From positions 62,001 to 126,000 of the forward strand of contig NZ_FOHB01000006.1 of NCBI RefSeq assembly GCF_900111375.1: a stretch of DNA of 64,000 nucleotides, read 5' to 3'. The notes below the pieces were generated by a model. The model was not told the DNA's origin and searched no databases. It saw only the letters and a program-made list of their open reading frames with translations. Source of the DNA: Pedococcus cremeus (GTDB lineage: Bacteria > Actinomycetota > Actinomycetes > Actinomycetales > Dermatophilaceae). The position numbers and the translations under genes are program-made. Below are positions 1 to 8,407 of the stretch, in pieces; within the stretch, counting starts at the first letter, position 1; every line of letters starts with the position of its first letter.

Positions 1-808
1 CTTCTGGCCGCTGGGCAAGTCCGTCCTGCTGTCCGTCCAGGGCACCGACATCATCGGCAACCCCAGCGGCTTCGTCGGCTTCGTCAACTACACCAAGCTG
101 TTCAGCGACCCCGACTTCCTCCAGGTGCTCTGGGTGACCTTCGCCTTCACGGTGCTCACGGTCTTCCCGAGCATCGCCATCGCACTCGTCATCGCCCTGC
201 TGCTGCAGAGCCGGATCCGGGCGGTGCGGTTCTTCCGCACCGCCTTCGCCCTGCCGTTCGCCTTCTCCGTCGCCACGGCCTCGGTCATCTTCGGTGTGCT
301 CTACAACCCGGCCTCCGGCGTGCTCAACGGCCTGCTGTCCTACATCGGCGTCGACAAGGTGCAGTGGCTCACCGACCCGGACCTCGCGATCTGGTCGGTG
401 GCGGCCGCGACCGTGTGGATGCAGCTCGGCTACAACCTGCTCGTCATCTCCGCCGGCCTCGGCGCCCTGCCCGAGGACGTCCTCGAGGCAGCCCGGCTCG
501 ACGGCGCCTCCGGCCTGCGCCTCCAGCGCTCGATCGTCATGCCGCTCATCACCCCACAGCTGTTCTTCCTGGTGGTCGTCGGCACGATCCACGCCCTGCA
601 GAGCTTCGGGCAGATCAAGATCCTGACCGTCGGCGGGCCACAGGGCACGACGACCACGCTCGTGTACTCGATCTACGAGCAGGCCTTCGCCAACAACAAC
701 TCCAACTACGGCTACGCCTCCGCACAGGCCATGGTGCTGCTGCTCATCGTGCTGGCGATCACCGCGGTCCAGTTCGGCGTGCTCGAGCGAAAGGTGTTCT
801 ACCGATGA
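1..808 (+). CDS. ugpA: Carbohydrate ABC transporter permease, UgpA type (5' end outside window)
   Basis: Inner-membrane permease subunit of a binding-protein-dependent importer for glycerol-3-phosphate or related sugars. The first in-frame codon in the window is at base 2 and 268 residues are visible, so only the short N-terminus and first membrane span are missing. Several hydrophobic spans are visible. The cytoplasmic EAA loop that docks the ATPase is clear (EAARLDGA...IVMPL, around bases 485-545). The stop overlaps the next start as ATGA, so the two permeases are translationally coupled. The UgpA assignment rests mainly on the strongly UgpE-like partner and the UgpB-like binding protein; the true substrate may be another sugar. 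No UgpC-type ATPase lies within the window; many actinobacteria share one MsiK ATPase among such importers (known), so that is plausible here (inference). Confidence 0.88.
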   Translation, partial: FWPLGKSVLLSVQGTDIIGNPSGFVGFVNYTKLFSDPDFLQVLWVTFAFTVLTVFPSIAIALVIALLLQSRIRAVRFFRTAFALPFAFSVATASVIFGVLYNPASGVLNGLLSYIGVDKVQWLTDPDLAIWSVAAATVWMQLGYNLLVISAGLGALPEDVLEAARLDGASGLRLQRSIVMPLITPQLFFLVVVGTIHALQSFGQIKILTVGGPQGTTTTLVYSIYEQAFANNNSNYGYASAQAMVLLLIVLAITAVQFGVLERKVFYR

Positions 809-1644
809 GCAGGATCCGCACCGCCCGCGGACGGCAGAGCGGCATCGGCTCCTACGTCGTGCTCGGCCTGCTGTTCCTGGTCGTGCTCTTCCCCGTCTAC
901 TACGGCCTCGTCGGCTCGTTCATGGGTGAGCGCGACACCAACTCGTTCCCGCCGGCCCTGTGGCCGGTCAGCGGCCTGCACCCCGAGAACTACGGCGACG
1001 CGCTCGGCATCATCCCGCTGGGCAACCAGTACCTCACCAGCGTGCTGCAGACCCTCGTCATCACGGCCGGCCAGATGGTCACCAGCGCCCTCGCGGCATA
1101 CGCGTTCGTGTTCCTGCCGCTGAGGTGGCGGGCGTTCTGGTTCGGGGTCTTCCTCAGCACGATGATGATCCCCTACGAGTCGATCATCATCCCCAACTAC
1201 CTGCTCATCTCGCAGTGGGGGCTGAAGGACACCATCGCCGGGCTCACGCTGCCGTTCCTGGCGACCGGCTTCGGCGCCTTCCTGCTGCGCCAGTCGTTCC
1301 TGTCCTTCCCGATGGAGCTGCGTGACGCCGCCCGCGTGGACGGCGCCGGTCACTTCCGGTTCCTCTTCTCGATCCTGCTGCCGCTCAGCCGACCCAGCCT
1401 CGCCGCGCTCGGCATCTGGTCGGCGCTGTCGGCCTGGAACATGTACTTCTGGCCGCTGCTCGCCACCGAGGACCCGCGCCACCAGACCATCCAGATCGGC
1501 ATCAGCCAGCTCCAGACCTCCGACGGAGACTCGCCGGGCATGGTTCTCGCCGGCGTGATGCTCGCCCTCTTCCCGACCCTGCTGCTCGTCATCTTCGGGC
1601 AGCGGTTCATCGTCCGCGGGCTCACCGCGGGTGCCGTCAAGTGA
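805..1644 (+). CDS. ugpE: Carbohydrate ABC transporter permease, UgpE type
   Basis: Second permease of the importer, 279 residues, six predicted membrane spans. The start is the ATG of the ATGA overlap with the upstream permease, giving an N-terminus MSRIRTARGRQ followed by a hydrophobic span. The EAA loop reads DAARVDGAGHF...ILLPLSRP. The segments WNMYFWPLL and the C-terminal RFIVRGLTAGAVK closely resemble E. coli UgpE (WNQYLWPLL, RGLVDSEK), which is why I call it ugpE rather than a generic MalG. It forms a heterodimer with the upstream permease. Confidence is high for the family and moderate for the exact substrate. Confidence 0.9.
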   Translation: MSRIRTARGRQSGIGSYVVLGLLFLVVLFPVYYGLVGSFMGERDTNSFPPALWPVSGLHPENYGDALGIIPLGNQYLTSVLQTLVITAGQMVTSALAAYAFVFLPLRWRAFWFGVFLSTMMIPYESIIIPNYLLISQWGLKDTIAGLTLPFLATGFGAFLLRQSFLSFPMELRDAARVDGAGHFRFLFSILLPLSRPSLAALGIWSALSAWNMYFWPLLATEDPRHQTIQIGISQLQTSDGDSPGMVLAGVMLALFPTLLLVIFGQRFIVRGLTAGAVK

Positions 1645-1667
1645 CCGAAGTCAAAGGAGACCACGAC

Positions 1668-3071
1668 GTGTTCAGTTCAAGCAGGGGGACCAACCGGCTC
1701 CGGTATGCCGTACCCGCCGGCGTCGCATCGCTGTCCCTCCTCCTCGCCGCCTGCGGCGGCGACAGCTCCGGCGGCGAGGCCTCCGGCGCACCGGCGGCCG
1801 GGGCCCTCGACAAGGCCAGCGGCGTCACCACGGTGTCGTTCTGGCACGCGATGGACGGCAAGAACGCCGAGGTGCTGACCAAGCTGGTCAGCGACTTCAA
1901 CGCCGCGCACCAGGGCAAGATCGAGGTCAAGGCGACCTACGCCGGCAAGTACGACGACGCGATCACCAAGTACAAGGCCGCGATCCAGAGCAAGTCGACG
2001 CCCGACGTCATCCAGATCTACGACATCGGCACCCAGTTCATGATCGACGCCAAGCAGACCGTGCCGATGCAGTCGTTCATCGACCGCGACAAGCTCAACG
2101 TCGGTGACCTGCAGCCCAACATCACCGGCTACTACTCGGTCGACAAGAAGCTGAACTCGATGCCGTTCAACACGTCGATGCCGGTCATGTACTACAACAA
2201 GACGCTCTTCAAGAAGGCCGGCCTCGACCCGGAGAAGCCGCCGACCAACCTCGACGAGATCCGCACCGCCGCGGAGAAGCTGTCGAAGAAGAAGGGCGGG
2301 CCCGCCGACTACGGCTTCGGCGCCGCCATCTACGGCTGGCTGCTCGAGCAGTTCATCGCCACCAGCGGCAGCGAGTACTGCGACCAGGGCAACGGCCGCG
2401 ACGGCAAGGCCACCAAGGTCCAGTTCGACCAGGGCGCGGCCATCGACGTCGTGACCTGGTGGCAGAAGATGGTCAAGGACGGCCTCGCCGCCAACACCGG
2501 GCGCGACACCAAGGCGGCCCAGGCCGCCTTCAAGTCGGGCCAGCTCGCGATCAACCTCGAGTCCACCGGCCAGCTCGGCGGCTACAGCGAGGCGGCCAAG
2601 CAGGGCGGCTGGGAGCTCGGTGCGGCCAACTACCCGCACGTCAAGGCGGGCGAGACCGGTGGCCCGATCATCGGCGGCGCCTCGCTGTGGATCAACGGTG
2701 TCGGCCACAAGGACGCCAACAAGGAGGCCGCCTGGCAGTTCGTGAAGTTCCTCTCCGAGCCGAAGAGCCAGGCCACCTGGCACACCGGCACGGGCTACTT
2801 CCCGAACTCGAAGGGTGCCCTCAACGAGCCGGTCGACGTCGAGTACCGCAAGAACAACCCGCTCTTCGACGTGGCGGTCAAGCAGCTCGAGGGAACCGAG
2901 CTGACCAAGGCGACCCAGGGCTGCCTCCTCGGCGTCATGCCGCAGGCCCGGAAGGCCTCCGAGGACGGCATCGAGGCCGCGCTCAACGGCGGTGACCCGC
3001 AGCAGTCCATGACCAAGGCGGCCCAGGGCCTCGAGGCCCAGATCAAGAGCTACAACGACTCGGTCAAGTAA
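1668..3071 (+). CDS. ugpB: Extracellular solute-binding lipoprotein, UgpB type
   Basis: Substrate-capturing lipoprotein of the importer, 467 residues from the GTG at 1668. I chose this start because AAGGAGA at 1654-1660 lies 7 bases upstream; an earlier in-frame GTG at 1641 overlaps the ugpE stop and has no such site. The N-terminus has a basic patch, a hydrophobic stretch and a lipobox (LLLAAC), so the mature protein is anchored on the outer face of the membrane through its cysteine. The FWHAMDGKNAEVLTKLV segment is typical of family 1 binding proteins such as UgpB. It is the last gene of the transport operon, only 24 bases after ugpE. A GTATGCCG copy lies in the signal-peptide codons (1703). 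Confidence 0.88.
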   Translation: MFSSSRGTNRLRYAVPAGVASLSLLLAACGGDSSGGEASGAPAAGALDKASGVTTVSFWHAMDGKNAEVLTKLVSDFNAAHQGKIEVKATYAGKYDDAITKYKAAIQSKSTPDVIQIYDIGTQFMIDAKQTVPMQSFIDRDKLNVGDLQPNITGYYSVDKKLNSMPFNTSMPVMYYNKTLFKKAGLDPEKPPTNLDEIRTAAEKLSKKKGGPADYGFGAAIYGWLLEQFIATSGSEYCDQGNGRDGKATKVQFDQGAAIDVVTWWQKMVKDGLAANTGRDTKAAQAAFKSGQLAINLESTGQLGGYSEAAKQGGWELGAANYPHVKAGETGGPIIGGASLWINGVGHKDANKEAAWQFVKFLSEPKSQATWHTGTGYFPNSKGALNEPVDVEYRKNNPLFDVAVKQLEGTELTKATQGCLLGVMPQARKASEDGIEAALNGGDPQQSMTKAAQGLEAQIKSYNDSVK

Positions 3072-3101
3072 CCGGTACCACCGACGCTGCCGGCAGGCAC
3101 G

Positions 3102-3920
3102 TCACCCTCGCTGCGGCGGGCGCAGGGCCCAGGCGGCCACGGCGCCCGCCGCAGCCACGTTCAGGGAGTCCACTCCCCCGCCCATCGGGATCGTGACGGT
3201 GAGGTCGGCGGCGGCGATCGTGTGGTGCGACAGCCCGTCGCCCTCGGTGCCCAGCACCAGGGCGAGCCGCTCGGGCGGGTCGGCGGCCAGCGCGTCGAGA
3301 CTGACGGCGTCGTCGGCCAGCGCGAGTGTGGCCACGGTGAACCCGCTGTGCTGCAACGTCGCCACCGACCCCGGCCACGGGTCGATTCGCGTCCACGGCA
3401 CCTGGAAGACGGTGCCCATCGAGACGCGGATCGCCCTGCGGTACAACGGGTCCGCGCAGCGCGGTGTCACCAGCACGGCGTCGACCCCCAGCGCGGCGGC
3501 CGACCGGAACACCGCGCCGACGTTGGTGTGGTCGACGATGTCCTCGAGCACCATCACGCGCCGCGCGTCCCGCACCAGGTCCTCCACAGCCGGCAGCACC
3601 GGACGATGCATGGAGGCCAGGGCGCCGCGATGCAGGTGGAACCCCGTCAGCTGCTCGACGACGTCGTGCTCCCCCACGAAGACCGGGACGCCGGCCGCCT
3701 CGGCCTCGGCCACCACGTCGGCGAGGTCGGTGAGCCACCGCTCCGCCATGAGGTAGGACCGCGGCTGGTGCCCGGCCGCCAGGGCACGGCGGATGACCTT
3801 CTCCGACTCGGCGATGTAGAGCCCGCGCTCGGGCTCGGTGCGCCGTCGCAGGGCGACGTCGGTGAGGCCGACGTAGTCGAGCAGGCGCGGGTCGGCGGGG
3901 TCGTCGATGCGGGTCGGCAC
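3102..3920 (-). CDS. SpoU/TrmH family RNA 2'-O-ribose methyltransferase
   Basis: SPOUT-fold methyltransferase that methylates a ribose 2'-OH in tRNA or rRNA with S-adenosylmethionine. It has 272 residues from GTG at 3920. The three SpoU motifs are visible in the C-terminal half: NVGAVFR (motif 1, catalytic Arg), LGTEGDGLS (motif 2) and IPM...DSLNVAAA (motif 3; the usual Ser after SLNV is Ala). The N-terminal part resembles the substrate-binding domain of TrmH-like enzymes. The reading frame stays open upstream, but I prefer 3920 because CAGGAT lies exactly 6 bases ahead, matching the leaderless pattern of its neighbours. Its RNA target cannot be told from sequence. It is convergent with ugpB and divergent from the amidohydrolase. 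Confidence 0.88.
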   Translation of the reverse strand: MPTRIDDPADPRLLDYVGLTDVALRRRTEPERGLYIAESEKVIRRALAAGHQPRSYLMAERWLTDLADVVAEAEAAGVPVFVGEHDVVEQLTGFHLHRGALASMHRPVLPAVEDLVRDARRVMVLEDIVDHTNVGAVFRSAAALGVDAVLVTPRCADPLYRRAIRVSMGTVFQVPWTRIDPWPGSVATLQHSGFTVATLALADDAVSLDALAADPPERLALVLGTEGDGLSHHTIAAADLTVTIPMGGGVDSLNVAAAGAVAAWALRPPQRG

Positions 3921-3926
3921 CCGGCA

Positions 3927-3932
3927 ATCCTG
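3927..3932 (-). promoter_or_regulatory. Candidate -10 box (CAGGAT) for the SpoU methyltransferase, leaderless
   Basis: CAGGAT read on the minus strand, 6 bases before the GTG at 3920. A weak match (C for the first T), accepted because the spacing equals that of many other genes in the window. Confidence 0.4.
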
Positions 3933-3979
3933 CCGCACGGCTGCGCAGGTCCGGCGCGCTGGCCCCGCGGCCCATGTCC

Positions 3980-3985
3980 TACGGT
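3980..3985 (+). promoter_or_regulatory. Candidate -10 box (TACGGT), leaderless
   Basis: TACGGT ends 6 bases before the GTG at 3992. This supports the GTG rather than the ATG at 3974 as the start, because the ATG would lie upstream of the transcription start. Confidence 0.5.
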
Positions 3986-3991
3986 GGCGCG

Positions 3992-4930
3992 GTGACCGCC
4001 GCTCCCCTCGACGACGCCGTGAGGGCCGATGCCGCCGTGCCGGCACTCTGGGCCGAGCTCGGTGTGCCCGGCCTGGTCGATGCCCACGTGCACGTGATGC
4101 CCCAGCGGCTGCTGGACAGGATCTGGGCCTACTTCGACTCCGCCGGCCCGCTCGTCGGTCGACCCTGGCCGATCGCCTACCGGTGGCCGCAGGAGGAGCG
4201 GCTCTCCCACCTGCGGACCCTGGGCGTGCGGGCGTTCCCGACGCTGTTCTACGCCCACAAGCCCGGCATGGCCGAAGGCCTCAACGACTGGGGCCGCGAC
4301 TTCGCGCGGGAGCAACGGGCCGGCGGCCGCGACGACGTCGTCCAGAGCGCGACCTTCTTCCCCGAGCCCGGTGTCCTGGACTACACGGCACGGGCGCTCG
4401 ACGAGGGCGCCCGGGTGTTCAAGGTGCACGTGCAGGTCGGTGCCTTCGACCCGCGCGACCCGCAGCTGGACCCCGTCTGGGGGCTGCTGGCCGAGGCCGG
4501 CACCCCTGTGGTCGTGCACACCGGCAGCGGTCCGGCGCCCGGTGAGCACACCGGGCCGGGTCCGTTCGGCGAGGTGCTGGCGCGTCACCCCCGGCTCACA
4601 GCGGTGGTGGCGCACCTCGGCATGCCGGAGTACGACGCCTACCTCGAGCTGGCGGCCCGTCACCCCAACGTGCACCTCGACACGACCATGGTGTTCGTCG
4701 ACTTCTTCGACGGCGCGCAGGCACAGACCCGGCTGGCACGGTCCCTGGCGCCCCGCCTGGCCGACCTCGGCGACCGCGTCGTGCTGGGCACCGACTTCCC
4801 CAACATCCCGTACGCCTACGCCCACCAGCTCGACGTGCTCCAGCGTCCCGGCCTCGGGCCCGACTGGCTGCGAGCCGTGCTGTGGCACAACGGCGCCCGC
4901 CTCTTCGGGTTGGACGCGTCGCTGGCGTAG
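3992..4930 (+). CDS. Amidohydrolase-family metal-dependent hydrolase
   Basis: TIM-barrel hydrolase of the amidohydrolase superfamily (amidohydrolase 2 type), 312 residues. The metal-binding motif VDAHVHV (HxH) is near residue 30. Further ligand positions are visible in FKVHVQVG, VVVHTGSG, VAHLGMPEYD and the terminal GTDFPN (catalytic Asp). The family includes decarboxylases, lactonases and hydrolases, so the reaction cannot be named. I use the GTG at 3992 because a -10-like TACGGT ends 6 bases before it; an ATG at 3974 would add six residues. It stands alone between the SpoU gene and the TauE pair, ending 10 bases before the latter on the opposite strand. Confidence 0.85.
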   Translation: MTAAPLDDAVRADAAVPALWAELGVPGLVDAHVHVMPQRLLDRIWAYFDSAGPLVGRPWPIAYRWPQEERLSHLRTLGVRAFPTLFYAHKPGMAEGLNDWGRDFAREQRAGGRDDVVQSATFFPEPGVLDYTARALDEGARVFKVHVQVGAFDPRDPQLDPVWGLLAEAGTPVVVHTGSGPAPGEHTGPGPFGEVLARHPRLTAVVAHLGMPEYDAYLELAARHPNVHLDTTMVFVDFFDGAQAQTRLARSLAPRLADLGDRVVLGTDFPNIPYAYAHQLDVLQRPGLGPDWLRAVLWHNGARLFGLDASLA

Positions 4931-4940
4931 GTCGCCCGGT

Positions 4941-5663
4941 TCAGCCGAGGAGGGCTCGCAGGACCACGCTGGCGCCCGCCACGGTGCAGAACCAGAGCAC
5001 CGCCAGCCGCAGCCGTCCGCGGTCGAGCCGCTCGCGCAGGGGGCCCGCCGCGGCATACCCGAGGGCCATGAACGGCAGCCAGGTGAGGCCGGCGCGCAGC
5101 TGCGCACCGGTGAACTGGCCGGCCACGAGCAGGCCGGCGACAGCCAGCACGCTGCCGCCGAGGAAGAACGCCGCCAGGGTGGCCCTCACCCGGGTGGGGC
5201 GCTCGTGCTGGAGCACCAGGGCGAGGAAGGGGCCGCCGATCGACGCGGCGGTGCCCGAGATGCCGGCGAGGCCGCCGGCGACGGCGGCGTTGCGGTCGCT
5301 GACCCGCACCTCGATGGCCCAGACCGACGCGGCCACCGACAGCAGGACCAGTGCGCCCACCAGCACCGAGATCGCCTGCACCGACATCAGGGCGACCACC
5401 GCGACGCCCACCGGCGTCAGCAGGGCACGGCCACCCAGGGCGATCCCCAGCGGGCGCCACGCGATGTCTGCCGGGGCGTGCACGAGCTGCACCACCGGCA
5501 GGCTGAAGCTGGTGACCAGCAGGGCTCCCGGCATGAGGTCGGGAGCGAAGACCACGACGAACGGTGCTGCGACCAGGGCCATCCCGAAGCCGACCGAGCT
5601 CTGCACGAACGCGCCGGCGAAGAGGGCGAGCCCGAGAGGCAGGACGACGCCCCAGTCGGTCAC
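4941..5663 (-). CDS. TauE/SafE family anion permease (second of tandem pair)
   Basis: Polytopic membrane protein of 240 residues with about eight hydrophobic spans and the duplicated TauE layout: small glycine-rich segments (GMALVAAPFV near the start, GISGTAASIGGPFLAL in the middle). Family members export sulfite, sulfoacetate or other organic anions. It starts with GTG 27 bases after the stop of a similar gene, so the two are probably co-transcribed, but they are clearly diverged and not a recent duplication. The substrate is unknown. The assimilatory sulfate operon lies about 25 kb away, so a sulfur role would be guesswork. Confidence 0.82.
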   Translation of the reverse strand: MTDWGVVLPLGLALFAGAFVQSSVGFGMALVAAPFVVVFAPDLMPGALLVTSFSLPVVQLVHAPADIAWRPLGIALGGRALLTPVGVAVVALMSVQAISVLVGALVLLSVAASVWAIEVRVSDRNAAVAGGLAGISGTAASIGGPFLALVLQHERPTRVRATLAAFFLGGSVLAVAGLLVAGQFTGAQLRAGLTWLPFMALGYAAAGPLRERLDRGRLRLAVLWFCTVAGASVVLRALLG

Positions 5664-5690
5664 GAGCGCACAGCCATCAGGCCCGGCCCA

Positions 5691-6458
5691 TCAGGAGAAC
5701 CAGACCATCTTCACGATCGCCACGACGCCGATGACGATGATGAACGCCCGCAGCGCGTTGGGGGGCAGCCGGCGCCCGACGGTCGAGCCGATGTAGCCGC
5801 CGGCCAGCGCCCCGAGCGCCACGAGTCCGGCCACCGGCCAGGAGATCCGGTCCCACGCCACGACCATGAAGGTCACTGCGGCGACCGCGTTGACCACGGT
5901 GCCGAGGACGTTCTTGTAGCCGTTGAGCCGTTGCAGCGGCTCGCTGCTCAGCGCGCTCAGCAGGCCGATGAGGATGACGCCCTGGGCGGCACCGAAGTAG
6001 CCGCCGTAGACACCCGCGACGAAGGTGCCGCCCATCATCACCGGCTGGTGCCACGGGACGACCGCGTTGCGGTGCCGGCGGGCGGCGGCGTCCTGCAGGC
6101 GCGGACCCACCACGACGAGCACGAGGCCGAGCAGGATCAGCGCGGGCACGATGGCGTTGAACGCCTCGGCCGGCAGCACCAGGAGCAGCAGCGCTCCGGT
6201 CACGGCGCCGAGGAACGACATCGGCACGAGCCGGAGCAGGGTGCGCGACGTGCCGCGCAGCTCGGCGCGGTAGCCGTGCACACCGGTCACCCCACCGGCG
6301 ACCAGGCCCACGGTGTTCGACACGTTGGCCACCACCGGCGGGTAGCCGAAGAACAGGAGGGTGGGGAACGTGATCAGGGTCCCGGAGCCGACGATGGTGT
6401 TGATCGTGCCGGCGGCCATGCCCGCGAGCAGGATGCAGAGGGCTTCGACGGGAGACAC
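5691..6458 (-). CDS. TauE/SafE family anion permease (first of tandem pair)
   Basis: 255 residues, about eight membrane spans. It opens with MSPVEALCILLAGMAAGTIN, followed by GSGTLITFPTLL, the TauE N-terminal repeat; the second repeat is GVYGGYFGAAQGVIL. Start GTG at 6458, chosen because TAGGGT lies exactly 6 bases upstream (6465-6470) and no ribosome binding site is present, so the mRNA is probably leaderless. It heads a two-gene unit with the next permease. Tandem TauE genes may act as separate exporters or as a heteromer; sequence alone does not say which. Confidence 0.85.
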   Translation of the reverse strand: MSPVEALCILLAGMAAGTINTIVGSGTLITFPTLLFFGYPPVVANVSNTVGLVAGGVTGVHGYRAELRGTSRTLLRLVPMSFLGAVTGALLLLVLPAEAFNAIVPALILLGLVLVVVGPRLQDAAARRHRNAVVPWHQPVMMGGTFVAGVYGGYFGAAQGVILIGLLSALSSEPLQRLNGYKNVLGTVVNAVAAVTFMVVAWDRISWPVAGLVALGALAGGYIGSTVGRRLPPNALRAFIIVIGVVAIVKMVWFS

Positions 6459-6464
6459 CCAGCA

Positions 6465-6470
6465 ACCCTA
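6465..6470 (-). promoter_or_regulatory. Candidate -10 box (TAGGGT) for the TauE pair, leaderless
   Basis: TAGGGT on the minus strand, exactly 6 bases before the GTG at 6458. Confidence 0.6.
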
Positions 6471-6508
6471 GCGACGGCCCGGGGGCCCCACCTCCCGGGG
6501 CCACACAG

Positions 6509-6546
6509 CGGTATGCCGCCCGCTCGGGTGAGCGGGCGGCATACCG
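6509..6546 (-). terminator. Hairpin terminator built from inverted GTATGCCG copies
   Basis: A perfect 17-base-pair stem: the left arm 6509-6525 begins CGGTATGCCG, the right arm 6530-6546 ends CGGCATACCG, and the loop is GGGT. It lies about 65 bases past the stop of the SPFH gene on the minus strand and just upstream of the TauE pair promoter. There is no T-tract, as is common for intrinsic terminators of GC-rich actinobacteria. Each arm carries one copy of the dispersed octamer, which also occurs in the other clear terminator of the window (19025-19059). Confidence 0.75.
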
Positions 6547-6556
6547 GCACAGCGGG

Positions 6557-6611
6557 TCGGGCCGTGGTCGTGCCCTGGTCGGGCCGTGGTCGGGCCGTGG
6601 TCGGGCCGTGG
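6557..6611. repeat. Five tandem 11-base units (TCGGGCCGTGG) abutting a stop codon
   Basis: Units at 6557, 6568 (degenerate, TCGTGCCCTGG), 6579, 6590 and 6601. The array ends exactly where the stop codon of the SPFH gene begins (6612-6614 on the minus strand). The unit length is not a multiple of three. Slippage could therefore lengthen only the 3' untranslated part, or could shift the end of the reading frame if it spread inward. Confidence 0.7.
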
Positions 6612-7817
6612 TCAGGCCGGGGGCTGCGTCCCCGGCTGGCCCTCGACGGGCGGCGTGACCGGCGGGACCGCGGGCTCCTCCGGCGCGACCGACTGGCTGG
6701 GCGTGGCCGGGTAGCCGGGCTCCGGCTCGGGGACCGTGTCGGCCGGCGGCAACATCGGGGGCTGCACCCGCGGCGCCGGCGTGGCGTGCTCGGTGGCCTC
6801 ACGGCTGGCCAGGCCGGCCTGTCCGCGCGCCTCCGCGAGTGCCTGGCGCGGGTCCTCGAGGGCCGTCTCCTCGAAGGCGGTGCCGAGGTCACCCGGGTCG
6901 ACCCAGGCCTCGTCGTCGCCCCCGTTGAACGGTCCCCCGCCCTCCCCGCGTCCGAGCATCCCGCCGATGCCCTTGAGGGCGTCGGTCAGCTCGCTGGGAA
7001 TGATCCACATCTTGTTGGAGTCGCCCCGGGCGAGCTGCGGCAGCACCTGGAGGTACTGGTAGGCCAGCAGCTTCTGCGTCGGCTTGCCCCGGTGGATGGC
7101 GTCGAAGACCTGCTGGATCGCCCGCGCCTGGCCCTGGGCCTCGAGGATCCGGGCCTGGGCCGACCCCTCGGCGCGAAGGATCTGGCTCTGCTTCTCGCCC
7201 TCGGCGGTGAGGATCGCCGACTGCTTGGTGCCCTCGGCATACAGGATCTGGGCACGGCGCTCACGCTCGGCCTTCATCTGCTTCTCCATCGACTCCTGCA
7301 CCGACATCGGCGGGTCGATCGCTTTGAGCTCGACGCGGTTCACGCGGATGCCCCACTTGCCGGTGGCCTCGTCGAGCACCCCGCGGAGCTGGGCGTTGAT
7401 CTGGTCGCGGCTGGTGAGGGTCTGCTCGAGGTCGAGCGAGCCGATCACGTTGCGCAGCGTGGTGACGGTGAGCTGCTCGATGCCCTGGATGAAGTTGGCG
7501 ATCTCGTAGACGGCTGCCTTCGCGTCGATCACCGAGTAGTAGATGACCGTGTCGATGTTGACGACGAGGTTGTCCGAGGTGATGACCGGCTGCGGCGGGA
7601 ACGAGACGACCTGCTCGCGCAGGTCCACGTTGGCTCGCACCTTGTCGACGAACGGCACCAGGAAGTGGATGCCGCCCTCGAGGGTGCGCGAGTAGCGACC
7701 CAACCGTTCGATGATCAGCGCCGTCTGCTGCGGGACGATCCGGACCGTCCGGATGATGACGATCGCCGCGAACAGCACGAGCAGCAGCAGGACGATGTAC
7801 CCCGCTCCGAATGTCAT
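6612..7817 (-). CDS. SPFH/Band 7 membrane protein (stomatin/QmcA-like)
   Basis: 401 residues. An N-terminal membrane span (residues 5-25) is followed by a Band 7 domain (VPQQTALIIERLGRYSRTLEGG onward) and a long charged coiled-coil with repeated AEGEKQSQILRAEG-type units. The C-terminal 90 residues are Pro/Ala/Glu-rich and probably disordered. The family oligomerises at the membrane in raft-like microdomains and often works with a NfeD-type partner, which is encoded 6 bases upstream here. The partner pairing is direct sequence evidence; the microdomain role is family knowledge. The Pro-rich tail is longer than in typical QmcA proteins. A hairpin terminator follows. Confidence 0.9.
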   Translation of the reverse strand: MTFGAGYIVLLLLVLFAAIVIIRTVRIVPQQTALIIERLGRYSRTLEGGIHFLVPFVDKVRANVDLREQVVSFPPQPVITSDNLVVNIDTVIYYSVIDAKAAVYEIANFIQGIEQLTVTTLRNVIGSLDLEQTLTSRDQINAQLRGVLDEATGKWGIRVNRVELKAIDPPMSVQESMEKQMKAERERRAQILYAEGTKQSAILTAEGEKQSQILRAEGSAQARILEAQGQARAIQQVFDAIHRGKPTQKLLAYQYLQVLPQLARGDSNKMWIIPSELTDALKGIGGMLGRGEGGGPFNGGDDEAWVDPGDLGTAFEETALEDPRQALAEARGQAGLASREATEHATPAPRVQPPMLPPADTVPEPEPGYPATPSQSVAPEEPAVPPVTPPVEGQPGTQPPA

Positions 7818-7823
7818 GTGTGG

Positions 7824-8291
7824 CTATTCCCCTCTGTTGGAGAGCACGTTTCCGGCGACGATCGCCGTGGCCCCCTGGATGGACACGACCCGGACCTGCT
7901 GGCCGGGCGTGGCTGGTGCAGCACCCTCGGCGAGCCTGGCCGACCAGGTCTCCCCCGCGAGCTTGACGCGGCCGTCGGTGGCGGTGACCGTCTGGAGCAC
8001 CCACGCCTGGCGGCCGACCAGGCTGATGACACCGATGGTGTCGGCTGCGGCGTTGTCGTTGAACCTCCGCTTCAGCCAGGGCCGCACGGCGAGCAGCAGC
8101 GCGACGGCCACGACGACCCCGATGAGGATCTGCAGGGGCAGGGGCGCGCCGAACGCCGCCGCGACGGCCGAGGCCAGGGCACCACCCGCCAGCATGACGA
8201 AGACGAAGTCGACGGTCGCCGCCTCGATCGCCGCAAGGACCAACGCCACCCCGACCCAGATCAGCCAGGGGTTGTCACCCACCCACTCCAT
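7824..8291 (-). CDS. NfeD-like membrane protein
   Basis: 155 residues: N-terminal membrane spans (PWLIWVGVALVLAAIEA..., PLQILIGVVVAVALLLA) followed by a C-terminal OB-fold domain (GVISLVGRQAWVLQTV...GQQVRVVSIQGATAIV), the short NfeD1b architecture. The start ATG follows an AGGAGGGG ribosome binding site. Short NfeD proteins are nearly always encoded beside an SPFH protein and are thought to aid its assembly; here the SPFH gene begins 6 bases downstream, so the two form an operon. Confidence 0.88.
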   Translation of the reverse strand: MEWVGDNPWLIWVGVALVLAAIEAATVDFVFVMLAGGALASAVAAAFGAPLPLQILIGVVVAVALLLAVRPWLKRRFNDNAAADTIGVISLVGRQAWVLQTVTATDGRVKLAGETWSARLAEGAAPATPGQQVRVVSIQGATAIVAGNVLSNRGE

Positions 8292-8407
8292 CTCGCCCCT
8301 CCTGACAACGGTGTCCTCTGCCCACTACGACGTCGCAGGGGCGCCCTTCGTTCCCGTGCCGAGCGTTCCCGCGTGCTCAGCGTTTTCGTGCTCTCGGTGT
8401 CTCCGGC

